A stretch of DNA of 64,000 bases, taken from an uncultured Bacillota bacterium (GTDB lineage: Bacteria; Bacillota; Clostridia; Peptostreptococcales; Anaerovoracaceae). Both the position numbers and the translations under genes were made by a program. Each line of letters begins with the position of its first letter. Positions within the stretch are counted from its first letter, which is position 1. This document shows, piece by piece, positions 25,020 to 34,489 of the stretch. The notes under the pieces were generated by a model, which worked only from the letters and a program-made list of their open reading frames with translations, was not told the DNA's origin and did not search any database. The stretch lies in NCBI GenBank assembly GCA_927441425.1, contig CAKMKG010000011.1, positions 1 to 64,000 of the forward strand, given 5' to 3'.

Positions 25020-26393
25020 ATGGAAGCATTAGAAACAATCGAAACCTACGGCATAATCAGTCTATTACCCGTCGCGGTAGTCATTGTTACTGCAATTATT
25101 ACAAAAAGAGCTTTGGAATCTTTGATTTTGGGTACATTTGTCGGTGCAATTATTTTTGCAAAATCGGCATGGTGGGGTACCTGGTTCGATTACACCTTGA
25201 CAGAAATTGGTGATTCTGCTTATTACATCATCATGTTCGGAATGTTCGGGGCAATGATCAGAATTCTTCAGTATTCCGGGTCGGCTCTCGGATTTGCTGA
25301 TATTGGAGCAAAATTAGCCAATTCCAGGAAAAAAACAATGATATTTACCTGGGTACTAGGAATCATTATTTTTGTTGAGGATTATCTAAATGCACTGGGC
25401 GTTGGAGTTGCGATGCAGACTTTAACGGATAAGTGGAAAATTTCAAGAGAGTATTTAGCCTTTATCGTAAACTCCACCGGTGCTGCTGTTTGTATCTTGG
25501 TTCCATTTTCTTCCTGGGGAATTCTTTATGCGGCACAGGTGGAAGAAGTAGGAGTGATAGAAGGAGTATCAGGGTTTTCAGCTTATGTTCAAGCAATTCC
25601 CTTCATGCTTTATGCCTGGATTGCCGTCCTCGTAGTTCCGTTGTTTATCCTGGGTATTATTCCTCTTTTCGGTCCGATGAAGAAAGCGGAAGAGAGAGTT
25701 GCTCAAACCGGGAGAGTATTCCCTGATTATCACTACGATGAGGGAGCTGCTGTAGCAGTCACAGATGAAACAAAACCTTCTAGCGCCTGGAACTTTATTA
25801 TACCAATGGTAGTACTGATCGCCATTGCGATTTACACTGCCGACATTGTTCTCGGTGTCATTATTTCAGTGGTTGTTGCCTTCGTGATGTTGTTCGTACA
25901 GAAGCTCATGACTCTCGGTCAGTTTTGTGATCATATTGTTGGTGGGTTTAAGGATATGCTCTATGTAACAATGTTGGTTCTCGCTGCCTTTGTGCTTCAG
26001 GATTTCAACGATGCTTTGGGACTGACACCGTATGTAATTGACAGTGTGGCTCCGATACTCAGCCCGGCTCTTTTCCCTGCGGTAACCTTCCTTGTAATTG
26101 CAGGTCTAGCCTTTGCAACTGGTAGCTTCTGGGGTGTCGCCGCTATTTCCTTCCCAATCATTCTGCCCCTTGCAATTGCACTGGGAGTCAATCCATTTAT
26201 GGCAATTGGTGCCGTTGCTGCCGCGACTGCCTTTGGAAGCCATGCTTGCTTCTATAGTGATGCAGTTACAGTTACGTGCGCTGCCACAGGTCTGAAAAAT
26301 ATGGACTATGCAAGAACAGCAATTCCGCTGATTGCAGTTCCGTTTGTGCTTGGTATTGTGGCTTACCTAATTTTAGGGATTGTAATGGCTTAA
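25020..26393 (+). CDS. NhaC-family antiporter/transporter
   Basis: 457 aa with about 11-12 membrane helices and the ion-transporter fold of the NhaC family. Recognisable segments are FVEDYLNALGVGVAMQTLTDKW, NSTGAAVCILVPFSSWG and ATGSFWGVAAISFPI. NhaC-type proteins include Na+/H+ antiporters and substrate carriers such as lactate/malate exchangers. Because it leads a sigma-54-controlled operon with two amide/imide hydrolases, uptake of a nitrogenous substrate is my inference. ATG 25020 follows AAGGAGG; the longer frame from 24963 starts inside the promoter. Confidence 0.82.
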   Translation: MEALETIETYGIISLLPVAVVIVTAIITKRALESLILGTFVGAIIFAKSAWWGTWFDYTLTEIGDSAYYIIMFGMFGAMIRILQYSGSALGFADIGAKLANSRKKTMIFTWVLGIIIFVEDYLNALGVGVAMQTLTDKWKISREYLAFIVNSTGAAVCILVPFSSWGILYAAQVEEVGVIEGVSGFSAYVQAIPFMLYAWIAVLVVPLFILGIIPLFGPMKKAEERVAQTGRVFPDYHYDEGAAVAVTDETKPSSAWNFIIPMVVLIAIAIYTADIVLGVIISVVVAFVMLFVQKLMTLGQFCDHIVGGFKDMLYVTMLVLAAFVLQDFNDALGLTPYVIDSVAPILSPALFPAVTFLVIAGLAFATGSFWGVAAISFPIILPLAIALGVNPFMAIGAVAAATAFGSHACFYSDAVTVTCAATGLKNMDYARTAIPLIAVPFVLGIVAYLILGIVMA

Positions 26394-26411
26394 TGAGATT
26401 GAGAGGCTGAG

Positions 26412-27293
26412 ATGAATAAAGGAAAAGTGAAAATAGGCATGACGCAATATGCCTGTCTACCTGACAAAATCAAAAACATGGAAAAGGCAGAAGAGCAAAT
26501 CAGGCAGTTGGCTGCGAAGGGGGCAAAAGTTATCTGCACCCAGGAGTTGTTTAATGGTCTGTATTTTGCACAGATTATTGATTATACAAAATATGACTGG
26601 GCCGAACCAGTTGACGGGCCAACGAACCGTCATATGAAGAACCTTGCAAAAGAGCTGGACGTCGTGATTATCAGCTGTTATTACGAGTATGCTATGGATG
26701 GCGTATATTTTAATTCAGCGGCAGTATTTGACGCTGACGGAGCACTCTTGGGTAACTACAGGAAGCATCATATTCCGGAGGGACCTCAGTATATCGAAAA
26801 ATATTATTTTACACCTGGCGACTCTCCATACCTGGTATTCAAGTCAAAATACGGAACCTTTGGCGTCCTCATCTGCTGGGATGAATGGTTTCCGGAGCCA
26901 AGTAGAATTCTAGCGTTAAAGGGGGCGGACTTCATCTTCTATCCTTCCGCTATCGGTTCTGAACCCGAAAACCCCGAGCTAGATACCTCCCAGACGTGGA
27001 TTGATGCGATCAAGGCCCACGGAATACACAACAACTTTTATGTATGTGCTTGCAATAGAGTTGGCAGAGAGGATGCGGCAGATGGAAGCGGGTACATGGA
27101 TTTCTATGGAAGAGGTTTTGTTTCTGATCCTTGGGGTACTATAATTGCCGAGGGAAAAAGAAACGAGGAGGACTTGATAGTTGCAGAACTCGATCTTGAC
27201 GAAATTAAAAGAGCGAGAGACATTTTGCAGTTCCATCGGGATCGAAGGACGGACTCCTACGGGGAAATCCTGAGAATGTATGTGCCGGAATAG
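26412..27293 (+). CDS. Carbon-nitrogen hydrolase (N-carbamoylputrescine amidase/beta-ureidopropionase type)
   Basis: A nitrilase-superfamily amidase with the full catalytic set: E45 (CTQELFNG), K118 (GNYRKHHIP) and C155 (VLICWDEWFPE). The pattern KHHIPEGPQYIEKYYFTPGD is typical of the N-carbamoylputrescine amidase (AguB) group, which releases CO2 and NH3 from N-carbamoyl amines. Related enzymes act on N-carbamoyl-beta-alanine, so the substrate is not certain. No arginine or agmatine deiminase gene is adjacent, which weakens a plain AguB assignment. Second gene of the sigma-54 operon. Confidence 0.85.
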   Translation: MNKGKVKIGMTQYACLPDKIKNMEKAEEQIRQLAAKGAKVICTQELFNGLYFAQIIDYTKYDWAEPVDGPTNRHMKNLAKELDVVIISCYYEYAMDGVYFNSAAVFDADGALLGNYRKHHIPEGPQYIEKYYFTPGDSPYLVFKSKYGTFGVLICWDEWFPEPSRILALKGADFIFYPSAIGSEPENPELDTSQTWIDAIKAHGIHNNFYVCACNRVGREDAADGSGYMDFYGRGFVSDPWGTIIAEGKRNEEDLIVAELDLDEIKRARDILQFHRDRRTDSYGEILRMYVPE

Positions 27294-27320
27294 TTATATA
27301 GCTGAAAGGAGCGCGTGCTT

Positions 27321-28937
27321 ATGAATGCGGACATCGTCATAAAAAGCAATGCAGTATTTGATAGTATTAAGGAAAAGCCTTTTATCGGTTTCGTGGCGAT
27401 AAAGGGAAACAGAATTGCAGGCGTCGGGGATACGGGTGATGCTGAAAATTTCATTGGGCCTGAAACAAAGGTATATGACTGCCACAACCGGCTGGTTATG
27501 CCAGGGTTTCATGACAGCCATACCCATTTATTGATGGCAGGGATGTTTCAATCGTATGTTAACCTGTTAAATGCCAAATCAGAAGACGAGGCGGCGAGAA
27601 TGGTAAAAGACGCAGCTGACGATTCGGAGGATAAGGACGGATGGATCATCGGTTTTAGCTGGTATCATGTGTTCTGGGAAAACAGAACACTTCCGACGAA
27701 AAGATCACTTGATGTTTATTTCCCTGACAGACCGGTATTCCTTGTCAATGCTGAGGCGCACGGTGCATGGGTAAACAGCAAAGCCTTGGAAATTGCAGGT
27801 ATTACAAAAGATACTCCAGATCCTTTTGGTGGAGAAATCGCTAGAGATGATAACGGAGAAGCAACCGGATTTCTGTACGAATCAGCGCTGGGCTTGGTGG
27901 GTAAATATGCGCTTGTTTTCAGCAAAGAAAAAGAAAAGGAGCTGATACAGGCATACATGAATGGTGCGGCTGAGTACGGCATCACCTCAGTGAATGATGT
28001 ACAGCCATATTTTCATGGGAATATGGGAAACCTTGAGGTCTATAGCGATATGGATCAAAAAGGTGAATTGTCTGTTAGAATCCACGCTGCTCCTGATTTG
28101 CTGGGGGACTTGAATGAAATCGAAGAACTTAGAGAAAAGTTTCGATCCGAAAGACTAAGGATTGAAATGCTGAAACAATTCCTGGACGGCGTGAGCACAA
28201 CACATACTGCGCTTGTGGTAGAAGAATATACCGATGCGCCGGGAAATTTCGGTATATCACTGAATGACACGGAAGCGATAAAAAACGCCATACCCGAAGC
28301 ACACAAAAGAGGATTTTCTGTAAAGCTGCATTCCTGTGGAGATCAATCGGCGCGTATGGCTCTTGATTATTTTGAAAATGCAATTAAGCTTCATGGGAAA
28401 AACAAATGCCGCCATGCAATTGAACACGTTGAACTAATTAAAGAAGAGGATATTATAAGGTTTGGCGAGCTTGGCATCATCCCGTCGGTACAACCCGAAC
28501 ATCTTGCCCTTACGCAGACTTTTGATGAAAACCCTTATCCTGTTACCTTGGGAAAAGAAAGGGCGGATAAAACCTGGCCATTTAAGAGCCTCTATCAATC
28601 TGCTGGAATTCTTGCAATTGGAAGCGACTGCCCTGTTGTAGACAACAACCCTTTCCTTGAAATATACAGAGCAGTAACGCGGCTTCATAATGACGGTAAG
28701 CCTGAGGGAGGGTGGAACCCGACAGAAAAGCTGACAATGTATGAGACGCTGCGGTGTTATACCTATGGCTCTGCATACGGGGTAAACAGGGAAGAGGAAC
28801 TTGGGACTCTGGAAGTAGGAAAGTTTGCAGATGTTGTTGTGATTGACAGAAACCTGTTTGAGGTAGACGCTTCTGAAATAATGGAAAGCAAAGTTGTTTT
28901 AACCATAATGGACGGAGTTGTCAGGTTCGAAAGGTAA
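27321..28937 (+). CDS. Amidohydrolase family 3 protein (YtcJ-like)
   Basis: A metal-dependent hydrolase of 538 aa. The metal-site motif HDSHTHL follows the conserved VMPGF near residue 62. SCGDQSARMALDYFENA, HAIEHVELI and GSDCPVVDNNPFLEIY supply the other His/Asp ligands and mark the YtcJ/amidohydrolase-3 group. Substrates in this group are rarely known. Co-transcription with a carbamoyl-amide hydrolase and a transporter suggests a pathway that opens and deamidates a nitrogen compound. ATG 27321 is placed 9 nt after AAGGAG; GTG 27315 is too close. Confidence 0.8.
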   Translation: MNADIVIKSNAVFDSIKEKPFIGFVAIKGNRIAGVGDTGDAENFIGPETKVYDCHNRLVMPGFHDSHTHLLMAGMFQSYVNLLNAKSEDEAARMVKDAADDSEDKDGWIIGFSWYHVFWENRTLPTKRSLDVYFPDRPVFLVNAEAHGAWVNSKALEIAGITKDTPDPFGGEIARDDNGEATGFLYESALGLVGKYALVFSKEKEKELIQAYMNGAAEYGITSVNDVQPYFHGNMGNLEVYSDMDQKGELSVRIHAAPDLLGDLNEIEELREKFRSERLRIEMLKQFLDGVSTTHTALVVEEYTDAPGNFGISLNDTEAIKNAIPEAHKRGFSVKLHSCGDQSARMALDYFENAIKLHGKNKCRHAIEHVELIKEEDIIRFGELGIIPSVQPEHLALTQTFDENPYPVTLGKERADKTWPFKSLYQSAGILAIGSDCPVVDNNPFLEIYRAVTRLHNDGKPEGGWNPTEKLTMYETLRCYTYGSAYGVNREEELGTLEVGKFADVVVIDRNLFEVDASEIMESKVVLTIMDGVVRFER

Positions 28938-28954
28938 GGAAATATAAAAGAAGG

Positions 28955-28988
28955 CCGGCTCTGTTGCATAGAACATGAGCCGGTTTTT
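28955..28988 (+). terminator. Rho-independent terminator of the sigma-54 operon
   Basis: CCGGCTC (28955-28961) pairs with GAGCCGG (28977-28983), with an inner TGTT/AACA, followed by five T. It lies between convergent genes. Confidence 0.82.
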
Positions 28989-29004
28989 AATATCAAAGTG
29001 GTTT

Positions 29005-29802
29005 TTAATAATATAAATCCGAAGGGCCTTTGTATTCCTGTATCGTGTTTCCGCCGTCAACGATAAAGGTCTGTCCGGTGATATAAGATGCTTCTTTGGA
29101 GGCGAGGAAAACAATCATATTAGCCACTTCTACCGGTGTGCCTCCCCGGCCTGCCGGCGTATTCAATCCTCCCGCTGATTCGCTTTCCGTCTGAGAAGCG
29201 GTAGCAATCCAGCCCGGCAATACATTATTGATCATAATGTTATCTCTGGCGTTCTCGATGGCGATGGCTCTGCTCATGCCAATAACGGCAGATTTAGCAG
29301 CGCTGTATGCAGCTTCACCGGGATTGCTGACGACCGGTCCAGTAACGGAAGATACATTTACGATTCTGCCGTATTTTCGTGATTTCATATGCGGAAGCAC
29401 CTTTCTCGTCACATTGAAGCACAGGGTTAGATTCCTACTAATGGAGAGATCCCAATCGTCATAGCTCAAATCTGCAAATGTTGTAAAATCCTCTGCCTCG
29501 CCAACCTGAGTCATGCCGGCATTGTTTACAAGGACATCGATTGCGCCAAAGTCTGATATGACATCACATATGACCTTTTCCACCTGTGACCGGTCCATAA
29601 GATCGGCGACATAGCCTTTTGCCTCGATCCCCTGGGACCTCAGCTCCTGCGCACGTTCGTGAATACGGTTTGTGGTAGAGATCAAAGCAATTTTACCTTC
29701 CAGCTGACCCAGGATACTGGCGGTACAGAAGCCGATTCCGGTTTCGCTACCTGCTCCCGTAACGAGGCAAACTTCATTTTTAAAATTTATAAATCGATTC
29801 AT
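29005..29802 (-). CDS. Short-chain dehydrogenase/reductase
   Basis: Classical SDR of 265 aa: nucleotide-binding TGAGSETGIGF, NNAG (about residue 88), catalytic Ser in NVSSVTG and the YSAAK Tyr/Lys pair, and a C-terminal ITGQTFIVDGG. It resembles FabG-type 3-oxoacyl reductases, but the cofactor loop is slightly unusual (GSETGIG), so a different substrate is likely. The start at 29802 follows GGAGG. It is convergent with the amidohydrolase operon and divergent from lexA. Confidence 0.85.
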   Translation of the reverse strand: MNRFINFKNEVCLVTGAGSETGIGFCTASILGQLEGKIALISTTNRIHERAQELRSQGIEAKGYVADLMDRSQVEKVICDVISDFGAIDVLVNNAGMTQVGEAEDFTTFADLSYDDWDLSISRNLTLCFNVTRKVLPHMKSRKYGRIVNVSSVTGPVVSNPGEAAYSAAKSAVIGMSRAIAIENARDNIMINNVLPGWIATASQTESESAGGLNTPAGRGGTPVEVANMIVFLASKEASYITGQTFIVDGGNTIQEYKGPSDLYY

Positions 29803-29864
29803 TTCAAAACCTCCTATTTCAATCATGGCGTTTATTATATCACAAATCATGATTGAATAAAATT

Positions 29865-29904
29865 CGGAACACCTGTTTACTTTTTTTTGTAATTGTGATA
29901 GTAT
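29865..29904 (+). promoter_or_regulatory. lexA promoter with candidate LexA box
   Basis: CGGAACACCTGTTTAC (29865-29880) resembles the Firmicutes SOS box CGAACN4GTTCG, keeping GAAC-N4-GTT. It overlaps TTTACT (29876-29881), which is 17 bp from TAGTAT (29899-29904) with a TGA extension. That geometry fits self-repression of lexA. Confidence 0.5.
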
Positions 29905-29959
29905 GTTCGTAAGAATCGATTAAGTGTTCGTTTGAAAAGATTTAAGGAGGAACTTTCTG

Positions 29960-30622
29960 ATGGAGCCACTGAAGGACCGTGAACGAAAAATACTCACATA
30001 TATGAAAGAAGAAATTAAGCAAAAAGGGTATCCGCCTACGGTGAGGGAAATGTGTACCGCCTTGGGCATCAAATCCACGTCAACAACCCATAAGGATCTC
30101 GAAAATCTGGAGATGAAGGGGTATATTAAGAAAGACCCTGCGAAGCCTAGGGCGCTGATGATCATTGATCCGGAAACCGGAAAAGGTTTTGGTGATGTGG
30201 AAATTGCAGCACCGATTCGCGAGCAAGGGGAAAGAGCTGATGTGGTTGATATCCCGGTCATCGGCCGAATCGCAGCCGGCACGCCGATCCTTGCGGAACA
30301 AAATATTGATGACACCATACCGGTTCCAGCTCGCTTTTTATCGAAGGGAAACAGTTTTATGCTTACGGTAAAAGGGGAGAGCATGGTGGAAGCTGGGATT
30401 CTGGACGGAGATTATATTCTGGTGCACCAGCAAAATACGGCCAACAACGGGGACATCGTCGTCGCGATGGTTGACGGCTTCGAGAGCGAAGCTACCGTCA
30501 AGACCTTCTACAAAGAAAAAGGACATGTCCGTCTTCAGCCTGAGAATCAGTTTATGAGCCCGATCATCGTCAGTGACGTCAAGATTCTTGGTCTTGTAAA
30601 AGGTGTTTTCAGGTATCTCTAA
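29960..30622 (+). CDS. lexA: LexA repressor
   Basis: The SOS repressor: winged helix-turn-helix (about 1-65; YPPTVREMCTALGIKSTSTTH) and an S24 peptidase domain. Autocleavage site A106-G107 (RIAAGTP), catalytic S141 (GESMVEAGI) and K181 (SEATVKTFYK). 220 aa. ATG 29960 follows AAGGAGG. A possible LexA box lies in its own promoter. A terminator follows, so it is monocistronic. Confidence 0.95.
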   Translation: MEPLKDRERKILTYMKEEIKQKGYPPTVREMCTALGIKSTSTTHKDLENLEMKGYIKKDPAKPRALMIIDPETGKGFGDVEIAAPIREQGERADVVDIPVIGRIAAGTPILAEQNIDDTIPVPARFLSKGNSFMLTVKGESMVEAGILDGDYILVHQQNTANNGDIVVAMVDGFESEATVKTFYKEKGHVRLQPENQFMSPIIVSDVKILGLVKGVFRYL

Positions 30623-30654
30623 TATGATCTGATCAAGATAGTAAGAAAAAATAG

Positions 30655-30685
30655 AATGGGCAGATTATCTGCCCATTTCTTTTTG
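30655..30685 (+). terminator. Rho-independent terminator after lexA
   Basis: AATGGGCAGAT (30655-30665) is the exact inverse of ATCTGCCCATT (30667-30677), followed by TCTTTTT. It ends about 25 bp before the next start. Confidence 0.75.
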
Positions 30686-30700
30686 AAGGGAATGGATGCC

Positions 30701-31291
30701 ATGTATTCGGACGTTGAAATAAAAATTAAGAGAAAAAACAAAATATTGTTTTCCCGAGACAGTCAATGTTTGCAGGAACTGATAAAGCTCATCGAGGTAC
30801 AAAATCACAGGACCCTTGTTCTGTGGGTGCTAGACTGTGCCAATACTACTCTTGCGAAATTTGAAGCGAAATATCCGAACGAAGGCAGGCCGAGAACCGC
30901 GTTGGAACTGTGTGAGGCCTGGGCAAGGGGCAGAATCAAAATGCCGGCAGCGAAAAGAGCGATATTAGATGCTCATGCTGTTGCAAAGGAGATTGAAGAT
31001 GATGAATACGGTGCTTTGGCTCACGCAATCGGACATGCGGGTGCGGCTACTCATGTTGAAACCCATGGGATCGGTCTTGTTATATATGAATTAACATCCA
31101 TTGTCTTACGGCACGGAAAGGAAGAATATCAAATACCTGTCGACGAAAAGATCGATTATTATTATCAACGTCTGCTTAATTGGCAGGAAAATAGCGATAA
31201 ACAGGGATATGAGTGGGCTGATTTTTTAGCAGATGATACCCGTTCAAACAAAGAGAAATTATTGAATGAAAAACGAAAAAGAGGCAGATAA
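30701..31291 (+). CDS. Imm5-like putative immunity protein
   Basis: 196 aa, soluble and largely helical. The blocks RTLVLWVLDCANTTLAKFE, RPRTALELCEAWARG and ALAHAIGHAGAATHVETHG match a family annotated as putative immunity protein (Imm5-like), named by comparative genomics of polymorphic toxins. No toxin, WXG or Rhs gene lies nearby, and the family often occurs alone, so a role in immunity is doubtful. ATG 30701 was chosen from GAAGGGA spacing. The stop codon lies in the stem of the next terminator. Confidence 0.7.
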   Translation: MYSDVEIKIKRKNKILFSRDSQCLQELIKLIEVQNHRTLVLWVLDCANTTLAKFEAKYPNEGRPRTALELCEAWARGRIKMPAAKRAILDAHAVAKEIEDDEYGALAHAIGHAGAATHVETHGIGLVIYELTSIVLRHGKEEYQIPVDEKIDYYYQRLLNWQENSDKQGYEWADFLADDTRSNKEKLLNEKRKRGR

Positions 31292-31310
31292 TATCTGCCT
31301 CTTTGTTTGA
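31278..31310 (+). terminator. Rho-independent terminator after the Imm5-like gene
   Basis: AAAGAGGCAGATA (31278-31290) pairs perfectly with TATCTGCCTCTTT (31292-31304), followed by GTTTG. The stop codon TAA is within it. The loop must open a few pairs. Confidence 0.72.
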
Positions 31311-31336
31311 ATTCTGAAGAAAACTTATTTATTTAA

Positions 31337-32662
31337 CTATTTAATCATGTTATCTACGGAATCAAGAACCTTATCCAGAATAGCCAATGCTTCTCTTAAT
31401 TCAGTTTCAGTGATGTTAAGCGGAGGACAAACTAAAATCATGTTTTCGTGGCAATAAGTTGAGAATCCTTCCACCTTTAACATTCCAGTGATTTTAGGCA
31501 TCAAACCTTCTGTATCGTTATTAAATGCTACGATTGGCTGACGGGTTTCCTTGTTCTTAACCAGTTCTACACAGCTGAACAATCCGATATGTCTAACCTG
31601 GCCAACGCTTGCATGCTTCTTTTCGAATTCGTCAAGAATATCAGCAAGAACTTTACCCAGCTTCTTAACGTTTTCTGCAATGTTTTCCTCTTTGTAAGCG
31701 TCAATCGTTGCAATTGTTGTTGCGCAGCCCATTGGATGAGCGCTGTAGGTAAGCCCATTAAACATTTTCTTTTCGTCGAAGACCTTTGCAATCTTTTCTG
31801 AAACGATAACGCCGCCAAGAGGAACATAACCACAAGTTGCACCTTTTGCAAATGTTACAAGATCAGGCTTTACGTTGAACTGATGGAAGGCAAATGCAGT
31901 ACCTGTTCTGTAGAAACCGGCCATAACTTCATCCATAACCAATACGATATTGTACTTGTCGCAAAGGGCTCGAACTCCTTCATAATATCCGGCAGGCGGA
32001 ATCAAAATACCGTTGGACCCTACTACTGTTTCAAAGAAAATAGCAGCAATCTGATCTGGTCCTTCATAAAGGAATTGATTTTCTAATAACTCAAGATAGA
32101 AAGCGGTTACATCTGCTTCTGATTTGAAGTTACAAGCTTTTGGTGCTCTGTAAGCATAAGGGCCATCAAACTTGATGCATCCAGGAACGCCCGGCTCAGC
32201 AATAAATCTTCTTGGCTCACCCGTCAGTGCGCTTGCTCCGAATGTTGCGCCGTGATAGCTTCTGTAGGCAGAGAAAATCTTCCATTTTCCAGTATATGCT
32301 TTTGCAAATTTCATTGCGTTTTCATTTGCTTCAGCTCCGGCATTTGTAAAGAAGACCTTTGCGCCTTCAAGGCCCGACATTTCAACGAGTCTCTGAGCAG
32401 CTTCCGACCGAACGTCTACGGAGTAGCCAGGGCCCATGAATGCCATTTTTTCAGCCTGATCCTTAATAGCCTGAATCAGCTTCTTATGTCCATGGCCTAA
32501 GTTAGCGTTTACTAGCTGTGCGGACATATCATAATATTTCTTTCCATCTTCATCCCAGAAGAAAATTCCTTCTGCTTTTGAAACAACCATAGGGTTGATC
32601 TTTTTCTGTGCACTCCAGGAGTAAAGATTGTATTGCAGACCTTGTTCTTTGATTTTTGACAT
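31337..32662 (-). CDS. Class III aminotransferase (omega-amino acid:pyruvate type)
   Basis: A PLP enzyme of 441 aa. Conserved blocks: FFTNAGAEANENAMKFA, SYHGATFGASALTG, MDEVMAGFYRTG and the PLP lysine in TFAKGATCGYVPLGG. The class III fold acts on omega-amino groups (beta-alanine, GABA, taurine, diamines). It is preceded in the operon by an acylating aldehyde dehydrogenase, so the aldehyde product is probably turned into an acyl-CoA. Candidate substrates are taurine, beta-alanine or GABA; the sequence does not decide. The start has AAGGAG upstream. The sigma-54 activator at 34513 likely regulates it. Confidence 0.85.
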   Translation of the reverse strand: MSKIKEQGLQYNLYSWSAQKKINPMVVSKAEGIFFWDEDGKKYYDMSAQLVNANLGHGHKKLIQAIKDQAEKMAFMGPGYSVDVRSEAAQRLVEMSGLEGAKVFFTNAGAEANENAMKFAKAYTGKWKIFSAYRSYHGATFGASALTGEPRRFIAEPGVPGCIKFDGPYAYRAPKACNFKSEADVTAFYLELLENQFLYEGPDQIAAIFFETVVGSNGILIPPAGYYEGVRALCDKYNIVLVMDEVMAGFYRTGTAFAFHQFNVKPDLVTFAKGATCGYVPLGGVIVSEKIAKVFDEKKMFNGLTYSAHPMGCATTIATIDAYKEENIAENVKKLGKVLADILDEFEKKHASVGQVRHIGLFSCVELVKNKETRQPIVAFNNDTEGLMPKITGMLKVEGFSTYCHENMILVCPPLNITETELREALAILDKVLDSVDNMIK

Positions 32663-32693
32663 TTTATTTTCTCCTTTTAACGTATAATTTAGG

Positions 32694-32715
32694 GGGGCTG
32701 CGGCTTCGCAGCCCC
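32694..32715 (-). other. Intercistronic hairpin
   Basis: GGGGCTGCG (32694-32702) pairs perfectly with CGCAGCCCC (32707-32715) in the 116-bp gap between the aldehyde dehydrogenase and aminotransferase genes. No T-run follows on the reverse strand, so it may set relative expression or mRNA stability rather than end transcription. Confidence 0.55.
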
Positions 32716-32778
32716 ATCTTTATATGTGAGTTGTATTTTGTAAATTAGTTAAACTAGCTGACCGCTGGATGGATTCTA

Positions 32779-34200
32779 TTATTTAAACGCGTTTCTGATT
32801 TCTTCGTCAAACAGATCTTCATCCTTTGGCTGGAAGGAAGGAATCGGTCTTGAAACATAAGTGAAGTTTAAAAGATCCTTCCAGGTTGCATTATGAGAAA
32901 TACTGTTGTGTCCCCAGGTTCCGCAGCCTAATGTCATGGACATTGGGAATCCGGAGGTCCATGAACCACTGTTTGTCAGTGACTGAGGAGCGTTGACGCA
33001 AACTTTGCATACCGGAACGATATCACTGAGTTTTGATACTCTTTCGTCGATGGTAGTATGGATACCGCAGCTGTGGCCCTTGCCTTGATATTCAAAGATA
33101 TTGAGCATCTGCTGAATTGCATCGTCAAAATCCTTGGCTTTTCTTAAAGCGGCAACAGGGGAAAGCTTTTCGCCTGTGAATGGGAATTCGTTTCCATAAC
33201 CGGCATTTTCTTCAGCCATCAGCATTTTTGTTCCTTCAGGAACAGTAATTCCTGCCATTTCAGCGATCTTGGCTGCAGGCTGTGCAACAACGTGTCTGTT
33301 CAGATCATGGTTTGCAGGGCTTTCCGGCCAGATTGTCTTAAGCAGCTTCGCTTTGTCTTCAGATCCATCTTTTAACGTTGCAGCTCCAACCTTAGTCATT
33401 GCTTCAACGAAGGCATCATAGCATTCTTCTAATACGATAATATTGTTTTCAGTGGAGCAGGAAGTAGCGTTGTCAAAGGTCTTGGATTTCATGATCAGTG
33501 CTGCAACGTCATCCATTTTGGTTGTTCCATCAACGATTGTAACAACGTTGCCCGTTCCTACACCAATTGCTGGATTGCCGGAGGAGTATGCCTGTCTAAC
33601 CATTGGAGTTCCACCGGTTGCAAGGATGAAATCAACCTGCTTCATGATTTCAGCGGATGTTTCAATGCTAACATAATCTGGAGCTACTGCCTGTACCAAA
33701 TCTTCAGGAGCATCAAATTTCTTCAGTACGCTTCTGATCATTTCAGTTACTTCATAGTTTGTATTTCTTGCTTTTGGATGTGGTGCAAGGATGATGGCAT
33801 TTCTGGTCTTAAGAGCCATAAGGGACTTAACGACCGGTGTTGCTTCTCCATTGGTTACAGGGATGATGGCACCGATAACACCCATTGGTTTCGCATATTT
33901 TTCCATGCCCATTTTTTCATCTGTTTCTACAAGTCCGACGGACTTTTGCCCCTTCATCTGGAAGTATGTGCCCTTTACCTTACCAAACATTTTTAACTGC
34001 TTGTCACCGGGGATACCCATACCGGATTCCTCAACAAGCTTTTCTCCAAATTTAAGTGCAACATCAGGCTGTGTAAGTGCATAAGCAACTGCTGCTGTCA
34101 ACTGGTCTACCTTTTCCTGAGTAAAGCCTTCGGCGATCTTCTGCGCAGCATGTCCTTTTGCAACCAAACCTGCTACATATTCAGCGTAATTAACTGACAT
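32779..34200 (-). CDS. Acylating aldehyde dehydrogenase
   Basis: CoA-acylating aldehyde dehydrogenase (EutE/AdhE-N/SauS group), 473 aa. The active-site Cys is in [12 protein letters not shown]; the group-specific [22 protein letters not shown] and [11 protein letters not shown] are present. Family members convert acetaldehyde, succinate semialdehyde or sulfoacetaldehyde to the acyl-CoA with NAD(P)+. First gene of a reverse-strand pair with the aminotransferase. The ATG at 34200 sits 10 nt after AAGGAGG; the upstream ATG (34209) is too close to it. A sigma-54 promoter lies about 56 bp upstream. Confidence 0.87.
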   Translation of the reverse strand: MSVNYAEYVAGLVAKGHAAQKIAEGFTQEKVDQLTAAVAYALTQPDVALKFGEKLVEESGMGIPGDKQLKMFGKVKGTYFQMKGQKSVGLVETDEKMGMEKYAKPMGVIGAIIPVTNGEATPVVKSLMALKTRNAIILAPHPKARNTNYEVTEMIRSVLKKFDAPEDLVQAVAPDYVSIETSAEIMKQVDFILATGGTPMVRQAYSSGNPAIGVGTGNVVTIVDGTTKMDDVAALIMKSKTFDNATSCSTENNIIVLEECYDAFVEAMTKVGAATLKDGSEDKAKLLKTIWPESPANHDLNRHVVAQPAAKIAEMAGITVPEGTKMLMAEENAGYGNEFPFTGEKLSPVAALRKAKDFDDAIQQMLNIFEYQGKGHSCGIHTTIDERVSKLSDIVPVCKVCVNAPQSLTNSGSWTSGFPMSMTLGCGTWGHNSISHNATWKDLLNFTYVSRPIPSFQPKDEDLFDEEIRNAFK

Positions 34201-34255
34201 ATTCAACATTCCTCCTTAAAAATATAAAATGATTTTATTAACATTAATTATATTA

Positions 34256-34272
34256 TGCAATGCTTATGCCAA
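34256..34272 (-). promoter_or_regulatory. Sigma-54 promoter for the aldehyde dehydrogenase-aminotransferase operon
   Basis: On the reverse strand TTGGCAT-N5-TTGCA, with GG and GC separated by 10 bp, differs from consensus only by T for C at one place. It lies 56 bp upstream of the first gene and faces it. Confidence 0.8.
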
Positions 34273-34277
34273 AACTA

Positions 34278-34317
34278 TGAATCAATCATCAAAATTAACG
34301 CGTTAAGGGTTGATTCA
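34278..34317. promoter_or_regulatory. Candidate activator-binding inverted repeats
   Basis: TGAATCAA (34278-34285) and TTGATTCA (34310-34317) are inverted, and a 12-bp perfect palindrome TTAACGCGTTAA (34295-34306) lies between. Another TGATTCATTA occurs at 34411. They sit upstream of the sigma-54 promoter, where the activator encoded at 34513 could bind. The rest of 34210-34512 holds no gene. Confidence 0.4.
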
Positions 34318-34489
34318 TTGGAAATGCAAGGTAGTGAGGGACAGAGAATTGTCATAAGCAGTTATATCACAGAAACGTATGTCAGATTATGGGGGAAAAG
34401 GAAGGGCTGATGATTCATTAATGTATCAACAATGCGGTATGTACTGATTTTTAACCGATGAACCGCCCTAAAATGTGGAAAGGTGTTGT

